From Margaritifera margaritifera (Eukaryota > Mollusca > Bivalvia > Unionida > Margaritiferidae), in NCBI GenBank assembly GCA_029931535.1, contig JAQPZY010001692.1:454501-518500 (forward strand): a stretch of DNA of 64,000 bases, written 5' to 3'. Below are positions 22,630 through 32,605 of the stretch, piece after piece. Each line of letters begins with the position of its first letter. Positions within the stretch are counted from its first letter, which is position 1. The translations under genes were made by a program, and so were the position numbers. Below the pieces are notes generated by a model. That model worked only from the letters and a program-made list of their open reading frames with translations. It was not told the DNA's origin and did no database searches.

Positions 22630-24295
22630 TATAGGATGGTATATGGGGTGTCTATGGAAATCCTATGTTAAAAAGGGTCTGTGAATTATAGGTGTACATG
22701 GTAATTTAACATTAGGCCACCATTTTTATGGCGGTACTTGGGTTAGAAGGGAATCTTTGTGGGTTTATAGGGTTCAGAGGAAATCCTATGTTAAAAATGT
22801 CAAAAGGTTTAACAATATGTGTCTGTTTGACGAGAAATGTAACATTGTGCGATTATGGGTCTGTTTGGCCTCTAATGGGAATTTAACATTGAGGCTATAA
22901 TATTTGGTTTCAAATATGTCACTCTAGCCTAAAAAATGATATTCTGGGCTCTAAAGGGAATCTAACATGGGAATTGCACTCTGGCCTCTAACGGGAATTA
23001 AATATGGTGAAGCTGTCCGATCTCTATCGGGAAACATAATGTTAAAAACGTCCATAGGTTTAACATATACTTTGACTGACCAGCACCCAGTTATGTACTA
23101 TCAACACCCCACATTTATTATTCATCAGACCTTTTTCCTATCCCCTTCTACCCTACGATCCCCTTATACATAATGTTAAACCCCTGCCCTGTCATAACAT
23201 CCCTTCCACCTATATTGTAGCCCAAGAAGTGGGGGTGGGGTTGGGGGTGTATACTTGTTTGGCTATCATACATTTAAGATTGTCATTATTATCTTTACTT
23301 ATGTTACTGGCAGCAAGTTGTATTTTAAACATATTTAGTATCAAGTCATAAAATTTTTCATTCAGCAGTTTGTTATAAATGTTACAAATTTACCAGTCCT
23401 AGCACTGACTGACCTCGGTTTATGTTCCATTAGTCGTCCTATATTTCATCAGATGAGCGAAATTGTGGCTGTTTGGCGAGAGCGATTTACAATTTTACAA
23501 ATTCACTGGCACAAGGTTTTGTTGCCAAACTTATTCACTGTCAGGTGAGATAGATATTATTTTTGTCCTTTTTTATTCTGGCAGTTTGTTGCAGATTGTG
23601 CCAAACCTGGACAGCGAGAGAAAGTACAAATTTCTGTTTAAGTTCTTGTAGACATAAAGGCTCAACATCGCACTTGAAAAAAAAAAACTTTATACTTTAT
23701 TAGTTTTTTTTTTTTAAAAGCCATATATATATAGAGTACGTGTGTGTGTTTGGATTGTAATCAAAAAGCGGTTTGCTGGATAGTATATGTGGTGTGTTGG
23801 ATTGTAATCAAAAAGCGGGTGCTGGAGAGTATATGTGGTATGTTTGGATTGTAAAAAAAAAATAATTAACATTACCCATACGGCTCTATAAATTTTTGAA
23901 CATGGAAGCGGTCTATCACAATCCCCGATTTAACATTACATTTCCCATTTGGCTCTATACACTTTGGCTCTATAAGCACAGTCAAAATCTAAACCTTCGG
24001 CAATGTTAAATATCCGTTTGGCTCTATAAACGTTTGACTCTATAATACCATTCCCATGTTAAACATATGGACAACTTTAACATCGGATCTCCCGTTTGTT
24101 TCCATATCGCCATATTTTGAGGTCAACTCGAACAATGTTACCATGTACCCGAATTCGAGGTAAACCACTTAAAACAATATTACCATGTATCCTCAATGTT
24201 AAACCGATGGACAAATTTAACATAGGATTTCCCTTTTGGCTCTGAGGCCCGTAATGTAAACCTACAGGCTAATGTTAATTCCGTATGGCTCCTGA
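22630..24295. mobile_element. Degenerate palindromic relic related to the Polinton ends
   Basis: The two halves are inverted relatives. The left half has AAATCCTATGTTAAA, TACATGGTAATTTAACATTA and GGCCTCTAATGGGAATTTAA. The right half read inverted has GGAAATCCTATGTTAAA, ATACATGGTAATA and TATAGAGCCAAACGG. These are the same kind of subrepeats (TATAGAGCCATACGGGAAAT, then TTAACAT) that build the Polinton ends at 28970 and 44211. The inner flanks (ATGTACTATCAACACCCCAC at about 23093; GGATTGTAATCAAAAAGCGG near 23751) match the next layer of the Polinton TIR. No core gene lies between them, and a duplicated host-like segment occupies the middle. Confidence 0.55.
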
Positions 24296-24339
24296 TCGGT
24301 ACATACAACTACTATAAGTGATTACCTTTGATTTGCCAG

Positions 24340-24501
24340 CTGTAGCGTACTAACGGTGAAAAGGGGGGGGGGGGGGAGCGTTACCCTTGGCGCCAGAGGT
24401 CTTGGGGCTCCAAAACAGCTGATACAAATTCGGGCCTCGTATTCTGGCCCTTTGGGCCATCATCGTAGCCCCGGGCGCCATTTACCCTTAGTACGCCACT
24501 G
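24340..24501. mobile_element. hAT-type MITE, 162 bp (inverted relative of 58597-58754)
   Basis: Ends are CTGTAGCGTACTAACGGTGA and, inverted, CAGTGGCGTACTAAGGGTAA. Flanking 8-mers TTTGCCAG and TTTCACAG agree at six of eight positions, consistent with an eroded hAT target duplication. A G-run occupies 24363-24376. Confidence 0.6.
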
Positions 24502-24974
24502 TTTCACAGTACACCTGAAGCCTCACATGAAATGCATTCAGACCATTAATACATGCTCATTCATATGTGCAATACACAGTTAACCTGTTGAAGGTAAGAT
24601 ATTTATAAGGTATAGTTATTAATATGAACACTGATTATTGAAAAAAAAAAAAAAAAACCTTAGCTAAACACACATAACTTAACCAGGAATATACAAATAA
24701 TGTATACAAAGTTAGCCCCATTAGCCCACTCTCCTTTGGGTAGGTTCTATGAAATCCACTCCAAACTGCTGCAGATGAACTAGGAATAAAGAATGGTCAA
24801 GATGCAGTGGGGTTGTACATATGCACATGTTTTTATATGCACAGACGCCAACAAAGGAGGAAGTACAATAACTGTCCTCTACTTCGTAGAGGCGAGCTAA
24901 ATGGTAACAATATTGCACATTTATTGACATTATTTTGAGGTTATTTGACGAATTGACAACCCGCGGTATATATC
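24502..24974. other. Gene-free stretch
   Basis: Nothing recognised; an A-run lies near 24641-24657. Confidence 0.4.
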
Positions 24975-25905
24975 ATGTTTCCCGAGGATAACATAACATA
25001 TGCTGTGGGAGGACAGTTCATCATATAACCCCAGTACAAGGATAACATAACATATGCTGTGTGTGTGTGTGTGGGGGGGGGGGGGACAGTTCATCATATA
25101 ACCCCAGTACAAGGAAAACATAACATATGTTGTGGGGGGACAGTTCATCATATAACCCCAGTACAAGGATAACATAACATATGCTGTGGGGGGACAGTTC
25201 ATCATATAACCCCAGTACAAGGATAACATAACATATGCAGTGGGAGGACAGTTTATCATATAACCCCAGTACAAGGATAACATAACATATGCTGTGGGGG
25301 GGGGGGGGGCAGTTCATCATATAACCCCAGTACAAGGATAACATAGCATATGCTGTGGGTGGACAGTTCATCATATAACCCCAGTACAAGGATAACATAG
25401 CATATGCTGTGGGAGGACAGTTCATCATATAACCCCAGTACAAGGATAACATAACATATGCTGTGGGGGGGGGGGGGCAGTTCATCACATAACCCCAGTA
25501 CAAAGATAACATAAGATATGCTGTGAGGGACAGTTCATCATATAACCCCAGTACAAGGATAACATAACATATGCTGGGGGGGGGGGGACAGTTCATCATA
25601 TAACCCCAGTACAAGGATAACATAACATATGCTGGGGGGGGGGACAGTTCATCATATAACCCCAGTACAAGGATACCATAACATATTCTGTGGGTGGACA
25701 GTTCATCATATAACCCCAGTTCAAGGATAACATAACATATGCTGTGGGTGGACAGTTCATCATATAACCCCAGTACAAGGATAACATAAGATATGCTGTG
25801 GGGGACAGTTATTCATATAACCCCAGTACAAGGATAACATAACATATGCTGGGGGGGGGGGGGTAAGGGGGGGACAGTTCATCATATAACCCCGGTACAA
25901 GGACA
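24975..25905. repeat. 54-bp minisatellite with variable G-runs, about 17 copies
   Basis: The unit is CAGTTCATCATATAACCCCA, GTACAAGGATAACATAACAT, ATGCTGTG and a G-run of 3 to 14. The minus-strand ORFs of up to 200 codons through it (period 18 residues) exist because the unit length is a multiple of three; they are not genes. The long G-runs could form quadruplexes on the plus strand. Confidence 0.92.
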
Positions 25906-26432
25906 CTAATTTACCTGAGTCTAGTACAATATAACAGAGTTATTTTATTGACAGTGATCAAACACCTTTCTGAACAAATGCAAGCACAGGTTAAGTATGA
26001 TATGTTTTAAGTTGATGACGTTTCTGTCTAATTACGTTTTTGTCTGATTATGTTTTGACTTGAGCAAGTTTCGGTTTGAGTATGCTTGAACTATAAATCT
26101 ATTCTGACAAATTCTTATGAACCATCTTAACGCTTATCATTTTATCGAAATGTCAAATTAATTACCCCCTCCCCCTCCCCCGATCGCTTTCTATAAGATA
26201 GGAATTTAAAAAAAAAAAAAATCTTTAGAAAATTATGTTTTTTATTTGACCAAAAAGAAAACCAACATTTAATTTGCTAATTCATTGTGTTTAATCTTTT
26301 CTATGTAGTAAAGCTGCAGAGGAACTGAGACAACAACCCGTCACAGTTTAAATGTAATCAAGTTGCTGCCCTTTGTGAGTTCATTTGAAACGGAAACCAC
26401 GTTTAAGTGCAGATTTCCGGTTACTATAGTTC
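25906..26432. other. Gene-free stretch left of the nested elements
   Basis: A C-rich tract (CCCCCTCCCCCTCCCCC near 26165) and an A-run near 26208 are the only features. No ORF has a family signature. Confidence 0.45.
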
Positions 26433-26660
26433 TACATCGAAATGCACCGAAAAACCGAAATACACATGTATTTACATGTTCTCTGTGTATATGTCGGTGT
26501 ACACACAGGAATTATGATTTGTTTTTGTTTGAATAGTAATATAAAGCAAAATAAAATATAATTGGGGCAATTTTAATATGAATTATTTACTTTTTTCATA
26601 GTTATAGCACTCGTCACTCGGTCGTACTTTATTGGACAGGTAAAATAAACAGCTAATCGT
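26433..26660. repeat. Left outer terminal inverted repeat
   Basis: It starts ACATCGAAATGCACCGAAAA and runs through CGGTGTACACACAGGAATTA to ACAGGTAAAATAAACAGC. It pairs with 44838-45068 in inverted orientation. CCGAAATACAC-type subrepeats sit at the outermost end. Confidence 0.75.
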
Positions 26661-26739
26661 TCCGGAACGAAGGTGGTGTGATACACGACTGATCGTTCCG
26701 GAACAGAGGTAATCCCCCGGAACGGATGGTGCAAGTCGG

Positions 26740-26830
26740 TTTAATTCATCTTGTTTTAAGTCGCTTAATTCATGTTCGAATTGACTGCGCACACCTTTAT
26801 TGTCCTCCCTTTGATCCCATTTCTTATTCC
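26740..26830. repeat. Direct repeat with 27630-27715
   Basis: Both copies have GACTGC(G)CACACC(T)TTTATTGTCC and TGATCCCATTTCTTATTC, preceded by TTAAGTCG and a TTAATTCAT / GAATTCAT phrase. At the first copy it leads straight into the candidate first exon at 26832; at the second it precedes a short ATG frame. It looks like a duplicated 5' leader or promoter. Confidence 0.65.
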
Positions 26831-26831
26831 T

Positions 26832-26938
26832 ATGAGTGCAAAAGACTTGAGATCATGGTCTCGCGATTACTTGGAGTTTCTTTGCACGACGTATTCTTTC
26901 AATGGGGATGTATATGATGCTGGACAAGCCTTGCAAAG
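26832..26938 (+). CDS. Candidate first exon of the outer element's OTU gene
   Basis: ATG at 26832 opens 35 codons plus two bases ending GCAAAG/GTAATA, a good donor. The peptide (MSAKDLRSWSRDYLEFLCTT, then YSFNGDVYDAGQALQ) looks like a genuine N-terminus. About 1.2 kb downstream the OTU-domain frame opens after a ...GACTGCAG acceptor. Phases do not join exactly, which a decayed copy could explain. The function is unknown beyond the proposed link to the OTU gene. Confidence 0.35.
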
Positions 26939-27869
26939 GTAATACAAAACTCTGTTCTCTTGATAGATAGATAAATAGATACCTTGATGAGTGACATATT
27001 GTTTGTCATTATTATTCTTCAAGTAAATATTTTGATCGAATTTATTTGATTCCAAGAATTTAATTAGATTATATTCGTGACGCTTTTTTGTGGAAATGAA
27101 TGTACACGTTTGCGATAATTATATAATTTTCATGTATCTCTCTATGTATCCATCTATATATTCTGTCCAATCGATACATTATTAATGTTATATTCTTTTG
27201 AATTGATTGACTTACTTATTTCAAAGCCTACTTCAGTCGAGAAAAAGAAATCACTACATGTTATTAGTGTCTGTGCAAAACTTCATTAGGATGACTAAAA
27301 TATTTAAGTAATTGATTTAAGTCACAATCTTTTAATCATATTTATGTAGTTCTTATTCTTGTTTTTTATATTTGTTATTACTATTTGGGTAGACAGTACT
27401 CTAATAAGCTCATGCTTTCTACTGAATCCCAAAATCCATATGTTTGTAATTGCAATCGACAAAGTTTCTTAAAATAAATGATTTTAAACTATATGTAACT
27501 ATATCTGGCCATTATTGCACTCTGTGCGTACTTAACGCTTTAATCTACCTTTCTCGGTGTATTCATTAAAATCCTGTGAAATATCACACCAACCATAAGT
27601 ATTCATTGATACCAGTCACGTCTAAAGACGTTCTATTAAGTCGATGAATTCATTTTTTAAATGACTGCACACCCTTTATTGTCCTCCCCGTGATCCCATT
27701 TCTTATTCAAACTCAGATAACAATGTCGAGCACATTAAAGAAACGGCACCCTTTTGCCCATCGCTGCCATTTTCGTTATTTGCTCATTTGAAGAAATCAC
27801 GCCAAATTTTGATTTTTTTGAAGCGAAACAATCAAGCTAATATTAAGGGCATGTCTGTGTTTATATTTA

Positions 27870-28140
27870 AACGACACTGTAAAATTATATTTTCAGACTG
27901 CAGAAAGCTTTCCATTTGAAGGAATCACGACACTGTAAAAATATGTTTGCAGACTGCAGGAAGCTTCCCATTTGAAGAAATTACGACACTGTAAAAACAT
28001 ATTTCCAGACTGCAGGAAGCTTTCCATTTGAAGGAATCACGACACTGTAAAAATATATTTCCAGACTGCAGAAAGCTTTCCATTTGAAGGAATCACGACA
28101 CTGTAAAAATATATTTCCAGACTGCAGAAAGCTTTCCATT
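27870..28140. repeat. 56-bp tandem repeat, five copies, ending at the OTU exon
   Basis: The unit is GACACTGTAAAAATATATTT, CCAGACTGCAGAAAGCTTTC and CATTTGAAGGAATCAC. The last copy merges into the OTU coding frame (ATTTGGAGAG...). Each copy therefore repeats the pyrimidine/CAG acceptor and the first bases of that exon. Confidence 0.85.
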
Positions 28141-28575
28141 TGGAGAGAAAGAAGCAGTTTCTGTGGAAATTTTAAAAATGTATCATCCAGCTATTTTAAG
28201 GGAACTTGTACCAATGTCGTTTGGTGGCGATGGTAACTGTTTTTATAGAGCAGTTTCTAGAGCACTCACTGGTTCACAAAACTTTCACGAACTTTTGCGA
28301 CAACGAACTGCAACGAAACTGATACTAAATCGATGAAAAGTCCAACAGTTTTGAAGATTTGATCTCTGATAATCGCGTTGTTGATTGTGACTATTCAAAG
28401 CTTGTGAAAGACGCTATTGAGGCTGGTTCCTACTCTGAAATGGTGCACATTAATGCACGAATTGCCAGTATCTCAAAGCCCATACATTCTTATTATCCGC
28501 CACAGTTACAAGCCGAATTTGCATCAGAACCTTTTAATCGTAAGGTTGTTGGAAAGGCAGTAAACAATAAATACT
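28141..28575 (+). pseudogene. OTU-domain (vertnin-like) protein, frameshifted
   Basis: The first frame contains ILKMYHPAILRELVPMSFGG followed by DGNCFYRAVSRAL, the OTU cysteine-protease signature with the catalytic Asp and Cys. It stops after ATKLILNR (TGA near 28334). A second frame continues the domain with SFEDLISDNRVVD, AIEAGSYSEMVHINARIASI and SKPIHSYYPP up to about 28577. In OTU/vertnin-like proteins the same order is seen: DGNC box, a helical middle, then an I-x-S-x-YP turn. The C-terminal catalytic His cannot be placed. Such genes are common in repeats of invertebrate genomes; whether this one served the outer element is inference. Confidence 0.6.
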
Positions 28576-28587
28576 AATTGTGAGTCT

Positions 28588-28980
28588 ATGAACCAAGTTC
28601 TTAAACATACAGTTGACTGGAAACCGAAAACGCTCACGAAATTTGTACAACTGACACATGAATTAGTAATAGGACAATTCAGAAATCTGAGGAGTGCTTT
28701 AGTATGCACTGGAGAATTCCGGTTTGCCGACAGTCATAAACAATTTCAGTCGACAAAAACGGACTGGATAAAAATGACAGAGCAACAACGCACACACTTG
28801 TTCAAACGCTTTAGACGCCACATTGACATAGACACAAAATACATGATTTCTACGGACGGTCAGACAACTGTTGTTGCACCAAGGACTAACGGACGAAAAC
28901 CTGGACAAAGGAAACGAAAAATTAATGTACGAACTGTGACAATTACTGCTAAAAAATCCAAACATGAGGGGGCACTATAG
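28588..28980 (+). CDS. 130-codon ORF running into the Polinton left end
   Basis: ATG at 28588. The protein has a mixed helical N-terminal part (WKPKTLTKFVQLTHELVIGQ), an aromatic/basic middle (HLFKRFRRHIDIDTKYM) and a very basic end (NGRKPGQRKRKINVRT, then TAKKSKHE). The last codons (GAL, stop) are already Polinton terminal sequence, so the original C-terminus has been cut off by the insertion. It follows the OTU pseudogene by 10 bp in another frame. No family is recognised; a DNA-binding role is only suggested by the basic tail. Confidence 0.4.
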   Translation: MNQVLKHTVDWKPKTLTKFVQLTHELVIGQFRNLRSALVCTGEFRFADSHKQFQSTKTDWIKMTEQQRTHLFKRFRRHIDIDTKYMISTDGQTTVVAPRTNGRKPGQRKRKINVRTVTITAKKSKHEGAL

Positions 28981-29175
28981 AGCCATACGGGAAATTAACA
29001 TTGGGTGCACTATAGAGCCATACGGGAAATTAACATTGGGGCCTCTATAGAGCCAAACGGGAAATTAACATGCGGGGGGCACTTGAGAGCCATACGGGAA
29101 TTTAACATGGAGGGGGCACTTGAGAGCCATACGGGAAGTTAACACAGAGGGGGGGGGGGTACTTGAGACCCGTAC
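28970..29175. repeat. Left-end terminal subrepeats of the Polinton
   Basis: Six consecutive units of GGCACTATAGAGCCATACGG plus GAAATTAACATTGGG, degrading inward into CACTTGAGAGCCATACGGG forms. The right end (44045-44211) has the same series with one unit fewer. Related units occur in the relic at 22630-24295. Confidence 0.85.
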
Positions 29176-29224
29176 GGGAATGTATTTTAGAGGGATAGAA
29201 TATACACATACATCTAACACACAG

Positions 29225-30900
29225 ACAAACAAACACTATATTATCCAACACGCCGTGTGTAGTGACGAATACAACGTAATCTACTATCCAAATACCCCAC
29301 ACTACACTATCCAACACGCCGTGTATAGTGACCATTACTCCGTCATCTACTATCCAACACCCCACACTATACTATCAACACGCCGTGTGTAGCGACCAAT
29401 ACCCCGTAATCTATGCTAGCCAAAACTCCACATATACTATTCAACACGCCATGTGTAGTGACCTTCTGCCTAGTGGCTATATCTATATAGCATAGAGTTA
29501 TATATAAAGCATTATCAATACCTCAGATCATGTTGGAGGTGTCAGTAAATTTGCATATATTGTACCTATGTTATAAATAGCTTTAATCAGGGGAACCAAC
29601 TCATAATAACACTAAAATGGACGTGACTAAAAGTTGTATTAAACTTCGGGAACCGTCACGGACTTTAGCGTTGACTAGAAAAAATCCGGAACATTAGATT
29701 ATAATGGCTTATACTAAAAGTAACACTAAAATCCCGAAATTGTACCGGACGTTAGCGGAGACTGAAAATAATTCGTAAAAAATTTTAAAAAATTGGCTAA
29801 CTAAAAGTAGCACTAAAATTCTGAAATTGTACCGGACGTTAGCGGAGACTGAAAATAATCCGGAAAAAATTGAAAAAAATTGGCTGAGACTAAAAATAGT
29901 ACTAAAATTTCGAAACTCATAGACAGAACGAAGGGAGTAGCGAAAACAAAACGGTGAGTCTACTACAAAACATTTTGGTAGAGTTAACGTATCTGAAACA
30001 AATATATCAGACTTCTTTAACACAACCCAAGAGAAAGAGACCATCACGGGCTAAGCTTTCTAAACCCATTTCATCATCCACTTTCACTACCCCTGAGATG
30101 CCACCACCTTTGACTACTACTATCAAAGCAGCATAATCATCAACAACAACAAGAACAGGATTTAAACGTAGAAAGGGATTGAGGCAGTTAAATACAAACG
30201 GAAAATGAACATGGAGGGTGGCACTTCGGGACAGAAGTGTTTATAGGGTCAGAAGTGTTTATGGGGACAGACACATACACAATCCAAACACCACATACTA
30301 TACCATCAACACGCCTTGTGTAGTGACCATTATCCCGTCATCTATACTATCCAACGCGCCGTGTGTAGTGACCAATACCTCATCATCTACTATCCAACAC
30401 CCACTTTTTGAATACTATCCAAAACCCCATACACACTATCCAAAAACCGTTGTGTGCTGTCTAAACACCCCAAACCTACTATCAGACGAAAAGTTTATGA
30501 CGAAGGGAAGAAATCACAGAAAATACTATCCAACACCCACTTTTTGAATACTATTCAATACACCATACACACTATTCAAAACGCCTTGTGTGCTGTCTAA
30601 AAACCCAAACCTACTATCAGACAAAAAGGGTATGACGAAGGGAATAAATCACAAAAAAAACATACTATCCAACACACACCTTTTTGAATACTATCCAGCA
30701 CCCACTTTTTTATTACTATCCAACACCCATTTTTTCATTACTATCCAACACCGACTTTTTGAATACTATCTAACACCCACTTTTTGATTACTATCCAAAA
30801 CCTATTTTTCATTACTATCAAACACCCACTTTTTTATTACTATCCAACACCCACCTTTTTGATTACTATCCATCACGCTGTGGGAGTGATCAAGGTACCC
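29225..30900. repeat. Subterminal repeat zone of the left TIR
   Basis: At 29225-29460, about five units contain CACGCCGTGTGTAGTGACCA and ATCTACTATCCAACACCCCA. At 29700-29910, three units contain TACCGGACGTTAGCGGAGAC. From 30380 to 30880, about ten units contain TTTTTGAATACTATCCAACA, with CGAAGGGAAGAAATCAC spacers. The right TIR (42290-43980) has the same layers with different copy numbers. ORFs of about 110 codons through this zone use non-ATG starts and are repeat translations. Confidence 0.8.
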
Positions 30901-31069
30901 TACACTTCGTAACCAACCATAAAGGGTAGGTGTGCTTCACACACATTATACTTACATACACACAAACCTACTATCGCATAACAGTGGTAGGATGTTAAAG
31001 AAAGGGATGAAATAGACACACACTTTCATATACAAGCAAGGGTGAATGGCAGATTTGGGTAACGCACCG

Positions 31070-31169
31070 CTTTATATGCTGGAAGCATGGACGTGAAGGA
31101 AAACATACCTCACACGTACAAAAAAACATAACCCACACGACCGCATCTGACGTCATCCTTATGACGTCA
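31070..31169 (-). promoter_or_regulatory. Outer TIR promoter with two CRE sites, left copy
   Basis: On the minus strand CAGCATATAAAGCGGTGCG (TATA at 31070-31076) sits about 75-95 bp downstream of two perfect CRE palindromes TGACGTCA (31148-31155 and 31162-31169). The 25-bp TATA block is the same as that in front of the 127-aa gene, so the promoter was duplicated within the TIR. It points toward the element end. No ATG ORF of note follows; an untranslated RNA or a short unrecognised product are the options. Confidence 0.55.
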
Positions 31170-31224
31170 TTTTGCGTTTCACGGATCTTACACCCTGAAA
31201 AAAACACACACCAAGTACGCGGAC

Positions 31225-31600
31225 CTAAAAGAAAACACTTTTTAATTTTTATTTTTTATAAAACACAAACACACACCACACAACCATTTTTTTAAAACAA
31301 TTTTTATTTTGTTATTTTTTTATCAAACACAAACACACACCACACAACCATTTTTTATTTTTTTATACATTTTTTATATTTTTTATAAAACACAGACAAA
31401 CACCACACAACCATTTTTTGAGAAAAGTTTTTTATTTTTATTTTTTTATAAAACAAAAACACACATCACACAACCATTTTTTGAGAAAAGTTGTTTATTT
31501 TTATTTTTTTTGTAAAACACAAACACACACCACACGACCCTTTTTTGTGAGAAAGTTTTTTTTTAAAATACAAAATGTTTTTTAAAAAAAAAAACAAACA
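31225..31600. repeat. AT-rich ATAAAACACAAACACACACC repeats, left TIR
   Basis: About seven units of a 45-60 bp sequence alternate T-rich stretches with ATAAAACACAAACACACACC and ACACAACCATTTTTT. They lie downstream of the 127-aa gene stop and form its 3' flank. The mirrored set is at 41640-41940. Confidence 0.8.
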
Positions 31601-31794
31601 AACACACTCAATTCAAACACACACCACACTTACATTTTTTAGATGGAAAAGTGATTTTTTGGAGTGGGGAAGACAAAGACAAACACACAAACACTAAACA
31701 TACACAAAAAATATTTTGTTTAGGCAATTCTAGAGTAATCTTTTCTAGAGATCTGGGTGGCCCTGAAAAGGGCCGTTGGGGTAAGAAGTATTTT

Positions 31795-32178
31795 TTAACT
31801 TCTAGTAGCAGCAGCAGCAGGGCGGCCACGTTTCGCCACTGGTCTCATTACTGCATGACAAGGTCTCTTTCTGGTGAGAGAGAAGGCAAACTCCTCACAA
31901 TCCATTCTGCAACTGACTTCTCCGTCTGGTTGTTTCAGCTGCTGTAAGAGTTGTTGTTGTTGTAGCCGCTGTTGTCTTTGCTGCTGCTGAACTCTTTGTC
32001 TCTCCTCCCATTCCGCTCTTTCCCTGATGATTTCTTCTCTTAGGACTTCTTCCACCAGATCTTGAGCCATTTGCAAAAAGATCATCGTCTTCTTCTCTGG
32101 GTTCTTCTGAAGTAAATGATACCTCACCCGCTGAATGTTCACCATTGCTTCGTTCAACTTCCTACTTTTAGCTGCCAT
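31795..32178 (-). CDS. TIR gene, 127-aa poly-Q / AT-hook protein, left copy
   Basis: The start is ATG at 32178, just downstream of a TATA/initiator promoter; the longer frame to 32265 runs through the promoter and is rejected. Residues 1-60 form a charged helix (VEEVLREEIIRERAEWEERQ). Residues 64-81 are Gln-rich. The C-terminus ends in RPVAKRGRPAAAATRS, where KRGRP (116-120) is an AT-hook core. The layout suggests a nuclear, DNA-contacting, oligomerising protein, perhaps acting on the AT-rich TIR; that is inference. The family is unknown. The right copy (41031-41414) differs at a handful of residues and is also open, although nearly every core gene is broken. It reads outward, away from the core. 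Confidence 0.65.
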   Translation of the reverse strand: MAAKSRKLNEAMVNIQRVRYHLLQKNPEKKTMIFLQMAQDLVEEVLREEIIRERAEWEERQRVQQQQRQQRLQQQQLLQQLKQPDGEVSCRMDCEEFAFSLTRKRPCHAVMRPVAKRGRPAAAATRS

Positions 32179-32206
32179 GTTGAGATCTTGACGAGTCAAC
32201 GAGAGT

Positions 32207-32235
32207 GACTGAAGTGGCCAAAGTACCGCTTTATA
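32207..32235 (-). promoter_or_regulatory. Core promoter of the left TIR gene
   Basis: On the minus strand TATAAAG (32229-32235) lies about 25 bp before TCAGTC (32207-32212), an arthropod/invertebrate-type initiator. ATG follows 32 bp later at 32178. The mirrored copy is at 40974-41002. Confidence 0.65.
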
Positions 32236-32379
32236 TGCTGGAAGCGCGGACGCGATGGAAAACATGTCTCAGATCGAATAAACAATACAACACCATTTAT
32301 TTCAAAAATCAACATTTTTTAATACATAATAAGAAGAAGCTTCTCTAACATAAAAATGCAAACCACCAACTAACAAGAT

Positions 32380-32459
32380 TAAACATGAACGTATTTACAG
32401 GGTTGACAACGTTGGGAAGGCAAACTCGACTTCCACTGTTCTACATCATTCTGTCCTCG
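32380..32459 (-). pseudogene. Protease C-terminal tail duplicated at the inner edge of the left TIR
   Basis: Read on the minus strand this matches the last 26 or so codons of the protease gene at 40750-40830 (EQWKSSLPSQRCQPCKYVHV and stop), still in frame with conservative changes (Leu to Val, Glu to Gly). Upstream the frame continues open for about 40 codons with unrelated sequence (IFTSHEVRKRIQQKR). It has no catalytic domain. The TIR boundary therefore cuts through the protease gene. Confidence 0.65.
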
Positions 32460-32605
32460 TTTTTGCTGTATGCGTTTTCGTACTTCATGACTTGTAAATA
32501 TGTGTTTTTGTTTTTGGTTTTTTTGAAAAAACATTAAACGTGTATGAAACGTATAAAATGTCTTGTGTCTTTCGTATTCTTCTCAAAATTCTTCCTACCT
32601 CAGTC

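Larger units (their letters stand above)
28970..32459. repeat. Left Polinton terminal inverted repeat, about 3.5 kb
   Basis: It matches 40750-44211 inverted. From the outside in: terminal 35-40 bp subrepeats, a CTATCCAACAC-rich zone, a (G)TACCGGACGTTAGCGGAG zone, a conserved 210-bp block, more ACTATCCAACACCCAC repeats, an outward promoter with CRE sites, AT-rich TTTTTATAAAACACAAACAC repeats, the 127-aa gene, its promoter, and the last codons of the protease gene at the inner edge. Confidence 0.85.

Noticed and set aside
25021..25623. 200-codon minus-strand ORF
   Set aside because: Translation of the 54-bp minisatellite; the 18-residue period explains the open frame.
29709..30047. 112-codon minus ORF in the left TIR, partly mirrored at 43252-43602
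   Set aside because: Crosses the CCGGACGTTAGCGG repeat zone; copies diverge by indels and show no family signature.
30218..30547. 109-codon ORF, mirrored at 42752-43081
   Set aside because: Starts at GTG, runs through CTATCCAACACC repeats; similarity of the copies follows from TIR identity.
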